From contig CACWPM010000018.1 in the NCBI GenBank assembly GCA_902762795.1, positions 1 through 64,000 on the forward strand: a stretch of DNA of 64,000 bases, read 5' to 3'. Positions 1 through 8,241 of the stretch are shown here, in pieces. Both the position numbers and the translations under genes were made by a program. The notes below the pieces were generated by a model. It made no database searches and was not told the origin of the DNA. It saw only the letters and a program-made list of their open reading frames with translations. This stretch comes from Fibrobacter succinogenes. Lineage in GTDB: Bacteria; Fibrobacterota; Fibrobacteria; Fibrobacterales; Fibrobacteraceae. Each line of letters begins with the position of its first letter. Position 1 is the stretch's first letter.

Positions 1-1
1 G

Positions 2-628
2 TACCGCTGCGACAAGGACGACGACCTGTTCCTCATCCCGACTGCAGAAGTGCCTCTGACCAACCTCTATGCCGGCGAAGTGATTCCGGAATCCGAACTT
101 CCGAAGCGCATTTGCGCCTACTCCGCCTGCTTCCGCCGCGAAGCTGGCTCCTACGGCAAGGACACCCGCGGTCTTCTCCGCTTGCACCAGTTCAACAAGG
201 TCGAAATGGTCTACTTCGCCCATCCGGAACGTAGCTACGAAGACCACGAAGAACTCACCCGCTTCGGTGAAAAACTCCTCGAAAAGCTAGGCCTTCCGTA
301 CCACCGCCTCGCCCTCTGTAAGGGTGACCTCGGTTTCGGTGCTGCCAAGTGCTACGACCTCGAAGTCTACGCCCCGGTCGAAAAGAAGTGGCTCGAAGTC
401 AGCTCCTGCTCCAATTTCGAAGACTACCAGGCTCGCCGCGCCAACATCAAGACCAAGATTGGCGGCAAGAACGTCTACGTTCACACCTTGAACGGTTCCG
501 GCCTTGCAACCCCGCGCGTAATGGTCGGTATCTGCGACAACTACCAGCAGAAAGACGGCTCGCTCAAGATTCCTGAAGTGCTGCGTCCGTACATGGGTGG
601 GCTTGAGTTTATTAAACCGAAAGCCTAA
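2..628 (+). CDS. serS: Seryl-tRNA synthetase, C-terminal part (5' end outside window)
   Basis: Cytoplasmic class II aminoacyl-tRNA synthetase that charges tRNA-Ser with serine. The frame is open from base 2, so about the last 208 residues are present. Visible are the motif 2 region ([21 protein letters not shown] followed by KVEM), the [12 protein letters not shown] segment that lines the active site, the [13 protein letters not shown] stretch and the motif 3 region (NGSGLATPR) near residue 160 of the fragment. This order and spacing are diagnostic for SerRS. The N-terminal tRNA-binding coiled coil lies upstream of the window. The gene ends before a tandem repeat and a bidirectional terminator, so it is probably the last gene of its transcript. 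Confidence 0.96.
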   Translation, partial: YRCDKDDDLFLIPTAEVPLTNLYAGEVIPESELPKRICAYSACFRREAGSYGKDTRGLLRLHQFNKVEMVYFAHPERSYEDHEELTRFGEKLLEKLGLPYHRLALCKGDLGFGAAKCYDLEVYAPVEKKWLEVSSCSNFEDYQARRANIKTKIGGKNVYVHTLNGSGLATPRVMVGICDNYQQKDGSLKIPEVLRPYMGGLEFIKPKA

Positions 629-741
629 CCATGTAGTGAGGATTTTTCGCAAGAAAAATCCGAGTGCGAGGTTTCGCTAGAAACCTTGCCTGCTCATCAG
701 GGTGGCATGGAAATGATTGAACCGAAGAAGTAATTCGGTTT

Positions 742-828
742 CGTCATCCTAAAGCAGCATCCTCAACCTTGTCATCCTGAAGCAGCCATCCTTAACCTTG
801 TCATCCTGAAGCGTAGCGACGGGAACCA
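742..828. repeat. Three tandem copies of a 28-29 bp GTCATCCTGAAGC unit
   Basis: Units begin near 743, 771 and 800. Each opens with GTCATCCTRAAGC. The third diverges after its first half. The stretch lies between serS and its terminator and has no reading frame of interest. It looks like a short dispersed intergenic element. Confidence 0.6.
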
Positions 829-840
829 TAAAATTTCAAA

Positions 841-867
841 AAGCAAGTCCCATGGACTTGCTTTTTT
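841..867. terminator. Bidirectional terminator between serS and a convergent gene
   Basis: A near-perfect stem AAGCAAGTCC / GGACTTGCTT is followed by T residues on the plus strand and preceded by A residues. It can therefore end both serS and the minus-strand gene whose stop codon is at 871. Confidence 0.8.
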
Positions 868-870
868 CAT

Positions 871-1197
871 CTACAGCTTTTCTAGCCGTTCATAAACGTC
901 GTACAGCCTTTGCACGCCATTCTCAAGCCCGTAGTAATGCTTCACATACGGCACCAAAAGCGCAAAGAACAACACATCCAGCAACATTACCGGAATTTCG
1001 GGCACAACAATCACAAAAAATATTCCGCCTACGGTCAATAGAGCAAACAATATCATCACGAGTTCGTGCACCAATCGCTCGTGCTGAAAAAATCCGATAT
1101 GCGTCCGCACCGACAAGAGCTGCTCCGCGGTCAAAGGCGCCCCTGCCTCAACCATTTTCAAAAGTTCATTTTCGTAGTCACTCAACTTTTTCAGCAT
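871..1197 (-). CDS. Small two-helix membrane protein of unknown function
   Basis: A protein of about 108 residues if it starts at the MLKKLSDYENELL methionine. Residues about 40-85 form two adjoining hydrophobic helices (MILFALLTVGGIFFVIVV and VMLLDVLFFALLV). They are flanked by a charged amphipathic N-terminus and a charged C-terminal helix ending ERLEKL, which suggests a cytoplasmic coiled-coil-like part. The start at 1197 is preferred over longer frames because a TTGCAT-17-TATATT promoter ends 6 nt before it, and no Shine-Dalgarno site is seen. I do not recognise the family. It converges on serS. Confidence 0.6.
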   Translation of the reverse strand: MLKKLSDYENELLKMVEAGAPLTAEQLLSVRTHIGFFQHERLVHELVMILFALLTVGGIFFVIVVPEIPVMLLDVLFFALLVPYVKHYYGLENGVQRLYDVYERLEKL

Positions 1198-1203
1198 ATC
1201 CAT

Positions 1204-1232
1204 AATATACCGAAATTTTGAATCATATGCAA
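1204..1232 (-). promoter_or_regulatory. Promoter TTGCAT-N17-TATATT, probably leaderless
   Basis: On the minus strand the -35 is TTGCAT (1232-1227) and the -10 is TATATT (1209-1204), 17 bp apart. The expected start of transcription falls on or next to the ATG at 1197. Confidence 0.6.
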
Positions 1233-1248
1233 TCATTCGATGCAACAA

Positions 1249-1514
1249 AAAGGAAGAAGCATCGGTCGCAACCTAAAAAAGCAAGTGCCGCGACCAAGAG
1301 AGTGCAAATTTATTCAAGCATAAGCCATTTATGGACTTATATTTGATAAATGCAGCCACGGACGCGAAGCGTCAAACTTGTATGGTCATGGTCGAGCCGT
1401 AAGGTTGGCGCTTGCGCTAGGATGGGGTAAGTTCACAAAACGAAATTTTGTCGATAATCCAATTTTTTTCAGAAAAAATGAGCTATTGCAAAATAGAATG
1501 TTATTTTAATTAAT
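1249..1514. other. Intergenic region with a dispersed palindromic repeat
   Basis: No gene is seen. At 1360-1375 lies GACGCGAAGCGTCAA, one of several degenerate copies of a TTGACGCTTNGCGTCAA palindrome found in intergenic DNA of this window (also near 44493, 44579 and 46844). A TATTTT hexamer at 1502-1507 sits 7 nt before the next start codon. Confidence 0.5.
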
Positions 1515-3287
1515 ATGGAGCAACTTCAATATTCATCTCTGCCGGCAATGTTCTTCATGAACTGCAACCGATCCTATTTCAAAGGATGGTATCACCGTAA
1601 AAACGGCGAGTGGATACATTATTCCAAAGAATCTTTAAAAAACAGCACCAAAGCACTAGCCCTTGCATTAAACGATCTCGGACTTGAAGAAAACGAAAGT
1701 GCAGGTATCATCGCGCCAAGTTCACCAAACTGGCTCATTGCAGACATAGCCATACAACTAAACCATGCGCGAGTCGTCCCGCTATTTCCAAATATTTCAT
1801 CCGAAAATTTTGAATACCAGAGCAATGATGCCAATATCAAAATTCTCATCATCAACGCCCTCGAAGAACTAGACACGCCACTCTTCGATAAACTGTCTCG
1901 TTTCAAAACCATCATCTGCATCGAAAAAAGTTCTGTGCTCCCGTCCAACGGAATTTATTGGGACGACATCCTTAAAAAGGGTTACGAACTTTTAGACGAC
2001 CAAGAAAGATCCTCATGGATAGACCGCCAACAAGCATCCATCAATCCAGACGACATCTTCAGCATTATCTATACAAGTGGATCTACAGGACGCCCTAAAG
2101 GCGTAGAGCTCACGCATAGGAACATGTTAGTACAAATTCAAAACATCGCACCGATGTTTCGATTCGACACGCAAAAAGATACATGCCTTACAATTCTCCC
2201 TGTTGCGCATGTTCTTGAACGAATGGCCGTCTACTTTTACACGCTAAGCGGAGTTTCCATTTACTTTGGTGACAATCCCAACAATCTCTCCCATATTTTA
2301 CGCGAAATCCGCCCTACCATTATGATAGTTGTCCCGCGCATTCTTGAACGACTCTACGAAAGCATGACAACTGCAGCCGACCGCGCCAAGGGTTTCAAGC
2401 GTTTCGTCATCAAGCATGCCATTAAAATTGCAAAAATAAAAGACCCGAACAAACATTTTGCCCCTCTTTATTGGCTATTCAACTATTTCGTCTATAGAAA
2501 AATGCGCGATGCCGTCGGCGGAAATTTTCGCATGATAATCTCGGGAAGCAGTTCTCTGAACAAGTCCATCTTACGTTTTCTGATGAATATCGGACTCCCC
2601 GTCTTTGAAGGCTACGGCATGACGGAATGCTCACCAGTCGTTTCCGCAAATTGCACACAAGCGATAAAACCCGGTTCCATAGGCAAGCCACTTTCACATC
2701 TTGAAGTCAGAATTGGAAGATGCAACGAAATTCAAGTTCGCGGTGAAAGTGTTTTTAAAGGCTATCACAACCGTCCTGACCTAAACGCGCTAGTTTTTTC
2801 TGAAGACGGTTTTTATCGCTCTGGAGACCAAGGCTATTTTGATAATGAAGGTTTTCTTTACTTTACCGGTCGCATCAAGGAACTCCTCAAAACAAGTACC
2901 GGAAAATACGTTTGTCCAAATCCTATCGAGCTTGAAATCATTCGCCATCCGCTTGTAGAACAGGCGCTCGTCATCGCAAACGACCGCAAGTTTGCATCTG
3001 CAATTATTTGGCTCAACCCCGTAGGGGCCCGTCGTATGCTCAAGCCGCAAAATGAAGATTACGATATCGAAAACGCATTAAAGTCACCATTGATTTTGAA
3101 CTCCATCAATCGCCATATCGAGCATATCAACGAAAAGCTAAACCATTGGGAACAAATTCGCAAATGGACTTTAATCGGTGACGAACTTACGATTGAATCC
3201 GGGCTTTTGACCCCCACATTAAAAATTCGACGTACCATTGCAGAAAAACGATACGCCGAAGAAATTGAGAAGATGTATAATAGCTAA
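1515..3287 (+). CDS. AMP-forming long-chain fatty acyl-CoA synthetase
   Basis: A 590-residue member of the ANL adenylate-forming superfamily. It is expected to activate a fatty acid with ATP to an acyl-AMP and transfer the acyl group to CoA. Residues about 185-202 carry the AMP-binding signature YTSGSTGRPKGVELTHRN. GYGMTECSP is near 365, the YRSGDQG equivalent of the A7/A8 core near 434, and GRIKELLKTSTGKYV near 452. The C-terminal subdomain ends with TLKIRRT, which holds the usual catalytic lysine. Length and motif order fit the FadD/long-chain type rather than acetyl-CoA synthetase. It stands alone and converges on serA. No Shine-Dalgarno site is seen. A TATTTT hexamer 7 nt upstream suggests a leaderless start. 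Substrate chain length cannot be told. Confidence 0.9.
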   Translation: MEQLQYSSLPAMFFMNCNRSYFKGWYHRKNGEWIHYSKESLKNSTKALALALNDLGLEENESAGIIAPSSPNWLIADIAIQLNHARVVPLFPNISSENFEYQSNDANIKILIINALEELDTPLFDKLSRFKTIICIEKSSVLPSNGIYWDDILKKGYELLDDQERSSWIDRQQASINPDDIFSIIYTSGSTGRPKGVELTHRNMLVQIQNIAPMFRFDTQKDTCLTILPVAHVLERMAVYFYTLSGVSIYFGDNPNNLSHILREIRPTIMIVVPRILERLYESMTTAADRAKGFKRFVIKHAIKIAKIKDPNKHFAPLYWLFNYFVYRKMRDAVGGNFRMIISGSSSLNKSILRFLMNIGLPVFEGYGMTECSPVVSANCTQAIKPGSIGKPLSHLEVRIGRCNEIQVRGESVFKGYHNRPDLNALVFSEDGFYRSGDQGYFDNEGFLYFTGRIKELLKTSTGKYVCPNPIELEIIRHPLVEQALVIANDRKFASAIIWLNPVGARRMLKPQNEDYDIENALKSPLILNSINRHIEHINEKLNHWEQIRKWTLIGDELTIESGLLTPTLKIRRTIAEKRYAEEIEKMYNS

Positions 3288-3426
3288 TGGGCTCGGAGCT
3301 TACGCCCCTCTCAGGTATGGGCACGGCACTTCGTGCCTTTGAGCTATTTTAAGAAGAATTTCTTACTTGCAATAGCCCAAACCCCAAAGCCTTGCCTATG
3401 CAAGGCGACCTCATAGCCCATACCTA
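3288..3426. other. Convergent intergenic gap with short hairpins
   Basis: It lies between the acyl-CoA synthetase and serA. It holds small hairpins (GGCAC-TTC-GTGCC near 3339, and GCCTTGC-CTAT-GCAAGGC near 3392-3409) that could stop transcripts from either side. No gene is seen. Confidence 0.5.
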
Positions 3427-4593
3427 CTAGAAATGAATCACGCGAACCTTGATGACCTTGTCGAGCTTAGAAAGCTTTTCGACGATAGAATCATCGACCT
3501 TGCTTTCCACGTCAACGAGGTTGTAGCCGATCTTGCCGTTGCTCTTGTTGCTGAAAGAAGCAATGTTGATGCCTTCGGCGCCGAACACCTTCGTGATTTC
3601 AGAAATCATGTTCGGAACGTCCTGGTTAATCACGACAACGCGGCTCTTCACGCCAGCATGCGGGTGATCGACGAGGGCCGGGAAGTTCACGGAATTGCGG
3701 ACGCAGCCGTATTCGATGTAGTCCTTCAGTTCTTCGACAGCCATCACGGCGCAGTTTTCTTCGGCTTCTTCGGTGGAAGCACCGAGGTGCGGGAAGCAAG
3801 TCACCTTGTCATTCTTGATGAGGTCGGCAGTCGGGAAGTCGCAGAGGTAACCCTGGAGGGAGCCAGAAGCGAGCATTTCGTTCACCGGATCCATTTCGAC
3901 AATGCCACCGCGAGCAAAGTTCATGATGTAGGAACCCTTGAACTGAGCGAGGTTTTTCTTGTTGAGGAGATTTTCGGTCACACCCTTGATGAACGGAACA
4001 TGGACCGTGAGGAAGTCAGACTTAGCAATCACGGTGTCGAGGTCTGCAATTTCGACCTTGTTCGAAAGTTCATGCATGTTATTTGCATTCGGATACGGTT
4101 CATAAGCGATGACGCGCATGTTCTTCCAACGGGCATAGTTGGCAACGAGCACACCGATCTTGCCGAGGCCGATAACACCGAGAGTCTTGCCTGCGAGTTC
4201 CATGCCGGCGAACTTCTTCTTGCCGCTTTCGACGGTCTTTGCGAGATCCGGATCGTTCACGTCGAGATTCTTGACCCATGCAGCGGCCTTGTCCACGTTA
4301 CGGACGGCCATGCCGAGCACGGTCATCACGAGTTCGGCAACGGCGTTGGCGTTTGCACCCGGAGTGTTGAACACGCAGATGCCCTTCGCGGAGGCCTTGT
4401 CGATGGTGATGTTGTTCACGCCAGCGCCGGCGCGTGCGACAGCCAAAAGGCCGTCGAAGTTATCGGTATCAACCTGGGCGGAACGCACCAAGATGGCATC
4501 CGGCTTTTCGATGGAGTCGGAAACCTGGTAGAACGAGCCAAACAGGCTCAAGCCTTTCTTGGAAATGTTGTTCATCGTCTTAATAGTTGCCAT
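3427..4593 (-). CDS. serA: D-3-phosphoglycerate dehydrogenase
   Basis: Catalyses the first step of serine synthesis, oxidising 3-phosphoglycerate to 3-phosphohydroxypyruvate with NAD. The 388-residue protein shows the Rossmann motif GVIGLGKIG (about residues 138-146), substrate and catalytic segments NFARGGIVE and CFPHLGASTEEAEENC with the active-site histidine, and a C-terminal ACT domain (about 315-388) of the serine-sensing type. It lacks the extra ASB domain of longer forms, so it is the short SerA class. Start choice is supported by AAAGGAA upstream of ATGGCAACT. It follows ispG on the same strand after about 130 bp of repeat-rich DNA, so co-transcription is possible but not shown. Confidence 0.95.
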   Translation of the reverse strand: MATIKTMNNISKKGLSLFGSFYQVSDSIEKPDAILVRSAQVDTDNFDGLLAVARAGAGVNNITIDKASAKGICVFNTPGANANAVAELVMTVLGMAVRNVDKAAAWVKNLDVNDPDLAKTVESGKKKFAGMELAGKTLGVIGLGKIGVLVANYARWKNMRVIAYEPYPNANNMHELSNKVEIADLDTVIAKSDFLTVHVPFIKGVTENLLNKKNLAQFKGSYIMNFARGGIVEMDPVNEMLASGSLQGYLCDFPTADLIKNDKVTCFPHLGASTEEAEENCAVMAVEELKDYIEYGCVRNSVNFPALVDHPHAGVKSRVVVINQDVPNMISEITKVFGAEGINIASFSNKSNGKIGYNLVDVESKVDDSIVEKLSKLDKVIKVRVIHF

Positions 4594-4726
4594 TTTTCAT
4601 TCCTTTGTTTAAGTTAAAAATCTTAGACGAGAGACCGCTTCGCTGGTAGACGAGAGACGAAAGATTGTTCAAAAGAAATTCTCTCGCCATTCGTCTGTAG
4701 CCGCATAGCGGCGTTCTTTCGTCTTA
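4594..4726. repeat. Intergenic GACGAGAGACGAAAGAT repeat
   Basis: Holds two copies (4626-4637 partial; 4646-4672 fuller) of a GACGAGAGACGAAAGAT-NGTTCAA element that recurs at 19016-19056. A CCGCATAGCGG hairpin follows near 4702. No gene is seen. Confidence 0.55.
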
Positions 4727-6475
4727 TCAAGGTTCCTGCCAGCGTCCTCGTTCTTTGATGAGGTTCACCAATTCTTCAATCGCGTCCTCTTCGGGGATGT
4801 TCTTCTTCACGGCGGTCTTGCCTTCAAAAAGCGTAATGCGGCCGGGGCCACCGCCCACGTAACCGAAGTCGGCGTCCGCCATCTCGCCCGGGCCGTTCAC
4901 GATGCAGCCCATCACGGCAATGGAAATATCCTGCAAATGTCCAAAGCGTTCCTTAATCTTGCCGAGCACCGTACGAATGTCGTACAGCGTGCGACCGCAG
5001 CCCGGACAGCTGATAAAGTTCGTCTTGCTGCGGCGGCATGCGGCAGCCTGCAAAATATCAAATGCGAGCGCGACAGAATCCTTAGCACTCTTATAGCCGT
5101 CAATCACAACGGCATCGCCAAGGCCATCCGTCAAGAGGCTTCCAAAGTCAGCTGAAACGCGGAGCATGTCCTTGTCCGAGCTACCAATCTTTGCATAAAG
5201 CAAAATCGGATCCTTGCGGTCAGCGGCAGCCAAAGCAGAGGCAAGCGCACGCACGCCATAAACCATGTCGTTACCCACGTAGCAGAAAATCGATCCGGCC
5301 GGAACGCTCGCCGGATTTGCGGCAAAGCCAGCCACATCCATGGCGTCCTTGAACGTCACGATGTTTGCTCCGGCAGATACATCAAGGCCAGCCAATGCAA
5401 ATTCAGGACCACGACGTTCGCCCGTAAGGCTAGCGGCATCGGACTTCACGCCCACCTTCACCGGAAGGCTGCCGCCAATTTCCACGCCAGCAATCTTCAC
5501 CACAGAAGTTTCGCGACGTTCATAATGATACGGGTCCTTCTTAAGCACCGGCACTTCAAATTTCGGAGCGTCCGCCTTCAGTTCACAAGCTTCTATCAAG
5601 TCCTGCGCAACAGGAACTTCTGCCACCGGATCTTCGGTGAGCGACACACGGATCGTATCGGCAAGGCCATCAAGCAGCAAAGCTCCTATACCAGCCGCCG
5701 ACTTGAGGCGTCCATCCGCACCAGCCCCCGCTTCCGTCACGCCGACGTGGAACGGATACGGCTTGAAGTTTTCCTGCTTCAAGCGTGCAGCGAGCAAACG
5801 GTAAGCGGCAATCGCCACGCGCGGATTACTCGACTTGAGACTTAGGACAACTTGGTCAAAATGTTCAGCTTCGCATACCGCCAGATATTCCAAGGCGCTT
5901 TCCACCATGCCTTCCACAGTGTCACCATAGCGGTAAATCATACGGGCGCTCAAAGAACCGTGATTCACGCCAATACGGATAGCGCGACCAAGGCGCTTCG
6001 CCTCTTGCACAAACGGCGTAAACGCTTCGGCAACCTTTTCCTTACCTTCATCAAACAACGCATCCGTCTGTTGGTCGAGCGTCAAAATGCCGGTATCCAC
6101 AAAGTTACCCGGATTGATGCGAACCTTTTCCACCCATTTGATCGCTTCAAAAGCGGCCTTCGGCTGGAAGTGGATATCTGCGGAAACAGGAACCGTACAG
6201 CCGGCAGCGCGCACGCGCTTCATCACCTCTTCAAGGCCTGCAGCATCGGCAAAAGTCGGAGTCGTAATGCGAACCAAGCCGCATCCTGCCTTAGCAAGTT
6301 CAAGCGTCTGGCGGACGGTCTCTTCCACGTCCTTGGGCTTGGTCGTCGTCATGGATTGAACTAAAATGGGGGCGCCCCCCCCTATCAAGGCCTCGCCTAC
6401 GCGGACCTGAACAGTTTCCCTGCGGACCGCCTTAAAACGGTCTTCAACATACGGAAGTGTGGTAAAATCTAGCAT
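4727..6475 (-). CDS. ispG: 4-hydroxy-3-methylbut-2-enyl diphosphate synthase, long form
   Basis: Penultimate enzyme of the MEP isoprenoid pathway. It reduces 2-C-methyl-D-erythritol 2,4-cyclodiphosphate with a [4Fe-4S] cluster. The protein has 582 residues, well above the roughly 370 of the E. coli form. This is the three-domain long form known from chlamydiae, Bacteroidota and plants: a TIM barrel (about 1-275, with VQSMTTTKPKDVE and RINPGNF), an inserted middle domain (about 290-480), and the cluster domain with CPGCGRTLYDI and MGCIVNGPGEMADADFGYVGG, which supply the three cysteines. The start lies about 10 nt after the stop of the upstream HD-GYP gene, so the three genes are likely one transcript. 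A run of eight G followed by CGCCCCC sits at codons about 31-36 (near 6368-6382). Confidence 0.95.
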   Translation of the reverse strand: MLDFTTLPYVEDRFKAVRRETVQVRVGEALIGGGAPILVQSMTTTKPKDVEETVRQTLELAKAGCGLVRITTPTFADAAGLEEVMKRVRAAGCTVPVSADIHFQPKAAFEAIKWVEKVRINPGNFVDTGILTLDQQTDALFDEGKEKVAEAFTPFVQEAKRLGRAIRIGVNHGSLSARMIYRYGDTVEGMVESALEYLAVCEAEHFDQVVLSLKSSNPRVAIAAYRLLAARLKQENFKPYPFHVGVTEAGAGADGRLKSAAGIGALLLDGLADTIRVSLTEDPVAEVPVAQDLIEACELKADAPKFEVPVLKKDPYHYERRETSVVKIAGVEIGGSLPVKVGVKSDAASLTGERRGPEFALAGLDVSAGANIVTFKDAMDVAGFAANPASVPAGSIFCYVGNDMVYGVRALASALAAADRKDPILLYAKIGSSDKDMLRVSADFGSLLTDGLGDAVVIDGYKSAKDSVALAFDILQAAACRRSKTNFISCPGCGRTLYDIRTVLGKIKERFGHLQDISIAVMGCIVNGPGEMADADFGYVGGGPGRITLFEGKTAVKKNIPEEDAIEELVNLIKERGRWQEP

Positions 6476-6484
6476 GGCTAAAAT

Positions 6485-8218
6485 TTAGCAATTTTTAGCC
6501 ATTTTCGCTTCATCCATTTCCGCTTCACATTCCTTTCTGTAGTATTCTTCCAGTTCCTCTCGACTCTGGTCAAAATATTTTTTGAGACTCGGATCGAAAT
6601 GTTTTCCCATCGACTTGTCGATGATATCGTAAGCATCCTCAAAAGAGAAAGCTTCCTTGTAGCAGCGCTTACTCACAAGAGCATCATAAACATCGGCTAT
6701 AGCCATCACGCGGGCTTCAAGCGGAATGCTTTCGCCCTTCAATCCATACGGGTAGCCACTGCCATCCCAGCGTTCATGATGGCCACCAGCCATATTTTTG
6801 GCAATTTCCACAAAAAGTTCGCTCTGGAAATTAGAAAGCAGGTTCTTGATAATGATAGCACCCTTTTCAGCATGGGTTTTCATTTCGGTGTATTCTTCTT
6901 CCGTAAACTTGCCCGGTTTGCAAAGCACTTTATCATCAATGGCGATTTTTCCAATATCGTGCATAGGGGCAGCTGCAATCATATCATCATAGAACTCTTT
7001 CGAATAATTTAAATTAGGATCCTGCTGCATCTTAGAGACAAGGATGCTCACCACTTCCTTTGTCCGCTTGAGATGCGCCCCGGTAAAGCCATCCTTATTA
7101 TTGACCATTTCAGCCATACCCACAAGCATTTGATTCTGGAAAAGCCGAATTTGGTCCTTATTATTCTTGATGAGGGCAGCCAGTTCTGTATTGTTAGCAT
7201 CGAGTCGTTCAATATAACGTTGGATATTGGTTTCGTCTTCTATGCGGAACAAGAATATCTGCAACTTTTTGTTCTGATGCACATTCCTCATCACCGCCTT
7301 GAAATAGCGTTCCTTATACGTAAAGCGATAGACCTTATCACCGCTAGCGCCTTTCAACTGATTCATTCCTTTCCTAAAAATTTCCTCGATTTCAATATCT
7401 TTCGGCAAGACATGATCGACACGACAATCTAGAAGCTCCGGGAAATAGCGACTTGCAATATCGTTACATCCAAGATAAAGCCCCTTAGGGGAGAACGCTA
7501 TATATGCAGCAGTATTTTCTGCTTCCAGGGATTCCAGCACGCTGTTCATCACATCATGCATTTTCACCAAGGCGCAAATATAAAGCAAAACCAGTTCATC
7601 AATTAGATATACAAGCGGCATGAGCAAAGTATCATTTTCTAAATTGCGCGCCAAAATAAAGGCTCCAATAGAAACAAAAGCAAGCGAAGCAATGGCAATC
7701 AATGTTTTGTAGCTAACATTGCGTTTTTTCTTTGCCGCAATAACAATAAGGACAATATTAGCCACCATGTAAAAATACAATAGGATATTCCACAAAACAT
7801 GACCAGGTCCGTATGTGGGCATATAACTGCCGAAGCCATTCAAGACAACGTATCGAACCGATTCGTAGAATACATCGCTGAAGCCCACCGTACAAGAAAG
7901 AGCGAAAACAAGAGCACTGTATAAGAACAGCGCCAACTTAATCCATTTGGACAAATCAAACGAACACAGGCGACAAATCAAGAGGAACAAGAAAAGCGGC
8001 AAGAAACAAGCGCCCAGATAGCATACCTTGTTAGCAACAATAGCGCCTTCGATCGTCGTTGAAAGAGCCAGGAACAAGTATCCAAAATCAGCAAGGACAA
8101 TCGAAAAGAAGAACGCCGTAAAATAGGAATTCATCGGCCTTCGATAAAAATACGAAAGCAGGCAGGCGTTAATTCCCGCAAAGACGCACATGGCTATCAA
8201 ATAATAAATAACAAACAT
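6485..8218 (-). CDS. Membrane HD-GYP protein, intact motif (probable c-di-GMP phosphodiesterase)
   Basis: About 577 residues from MFVIYYLIAMCVF. This start avoids overlap with the upstream gene, leaving a 23-bp gap. The first 220 residues form about seven membrane helices like the 7TM input module of some histidine kinases. A PAS-like segment follows (about 235-340, IAFSPKGLYLGCNDIASRYFP), then the HD-GYP domain (about 385-560). Metal-binding and signature residues are all present: GAHLKRT, PMHDIGK (HD near residue 420), GGHHERWDGSGYP, and LEARVMAIADVYDAL. HD-GYP enzymes with this full set hydrolyse cyclic di-GMP. The C-terminal tail is acidic and lysine-rich. The gene lies between a degenerate paralogue and ispG. 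Confidence 0.88.
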   Translation of the reverse strand: MFVIYYLIAMCVFAGINACLLSYFYRRPMNSYFTAFFFSIVLADFGYLFLALSTTIEGAIVANKVCYLGACFLPLFLFLLICRLCSFDLSKWIKLALFLYSALVFALSCTVGFSDVFYESVRYVVLNGFGSYMPTYGPGHVLWNILLYFYMVANIVLIVIAAKKKRNVSYKTLIAIASLAFVSIGAFILARNLENDTLLMPLVYLIDELVLLYICALVKMHDVMNSVLESLEAENTAAYIAFSPKGLYLGCNDIASRYFPELLDCRVDHVLPKDIEIEEIFRKGMNQLKGASGDKVYRFTYKERYFKAVMRNVHQNKKLQIFLFRIEDETNIQRYIERLDANNTELAALIKNNKDQIRLFQNQMLVGMAEMVNNKDGFTGAHLKRTKEVVSILVSKMQQDPNLNYSKEFYDDMIAAAPMHDIGKIAIDDKVLCKPGKFTEEEYTEMKTHAEKGAIIIKNLLSNFQSELFVEIAKNMAGGHHERWDGSGYPYGLKGESIPLEARVMAIADVYDALVSKRCYKEAFSFEDAYDIIDKSMGKHFDPSLKKYFDQSREELEEYYRKECEAEMDEAKMAKNC

Positions 8219-8241
8219 ACCACTTTCTCGCACAAGTTCAA

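Noticed and set aside
3433-4617. Plus-strand frame opposite serA (394 residues)
   Set aside because: Antisense shadow of serA, with a His- and Val-rich make-up and no known motif.
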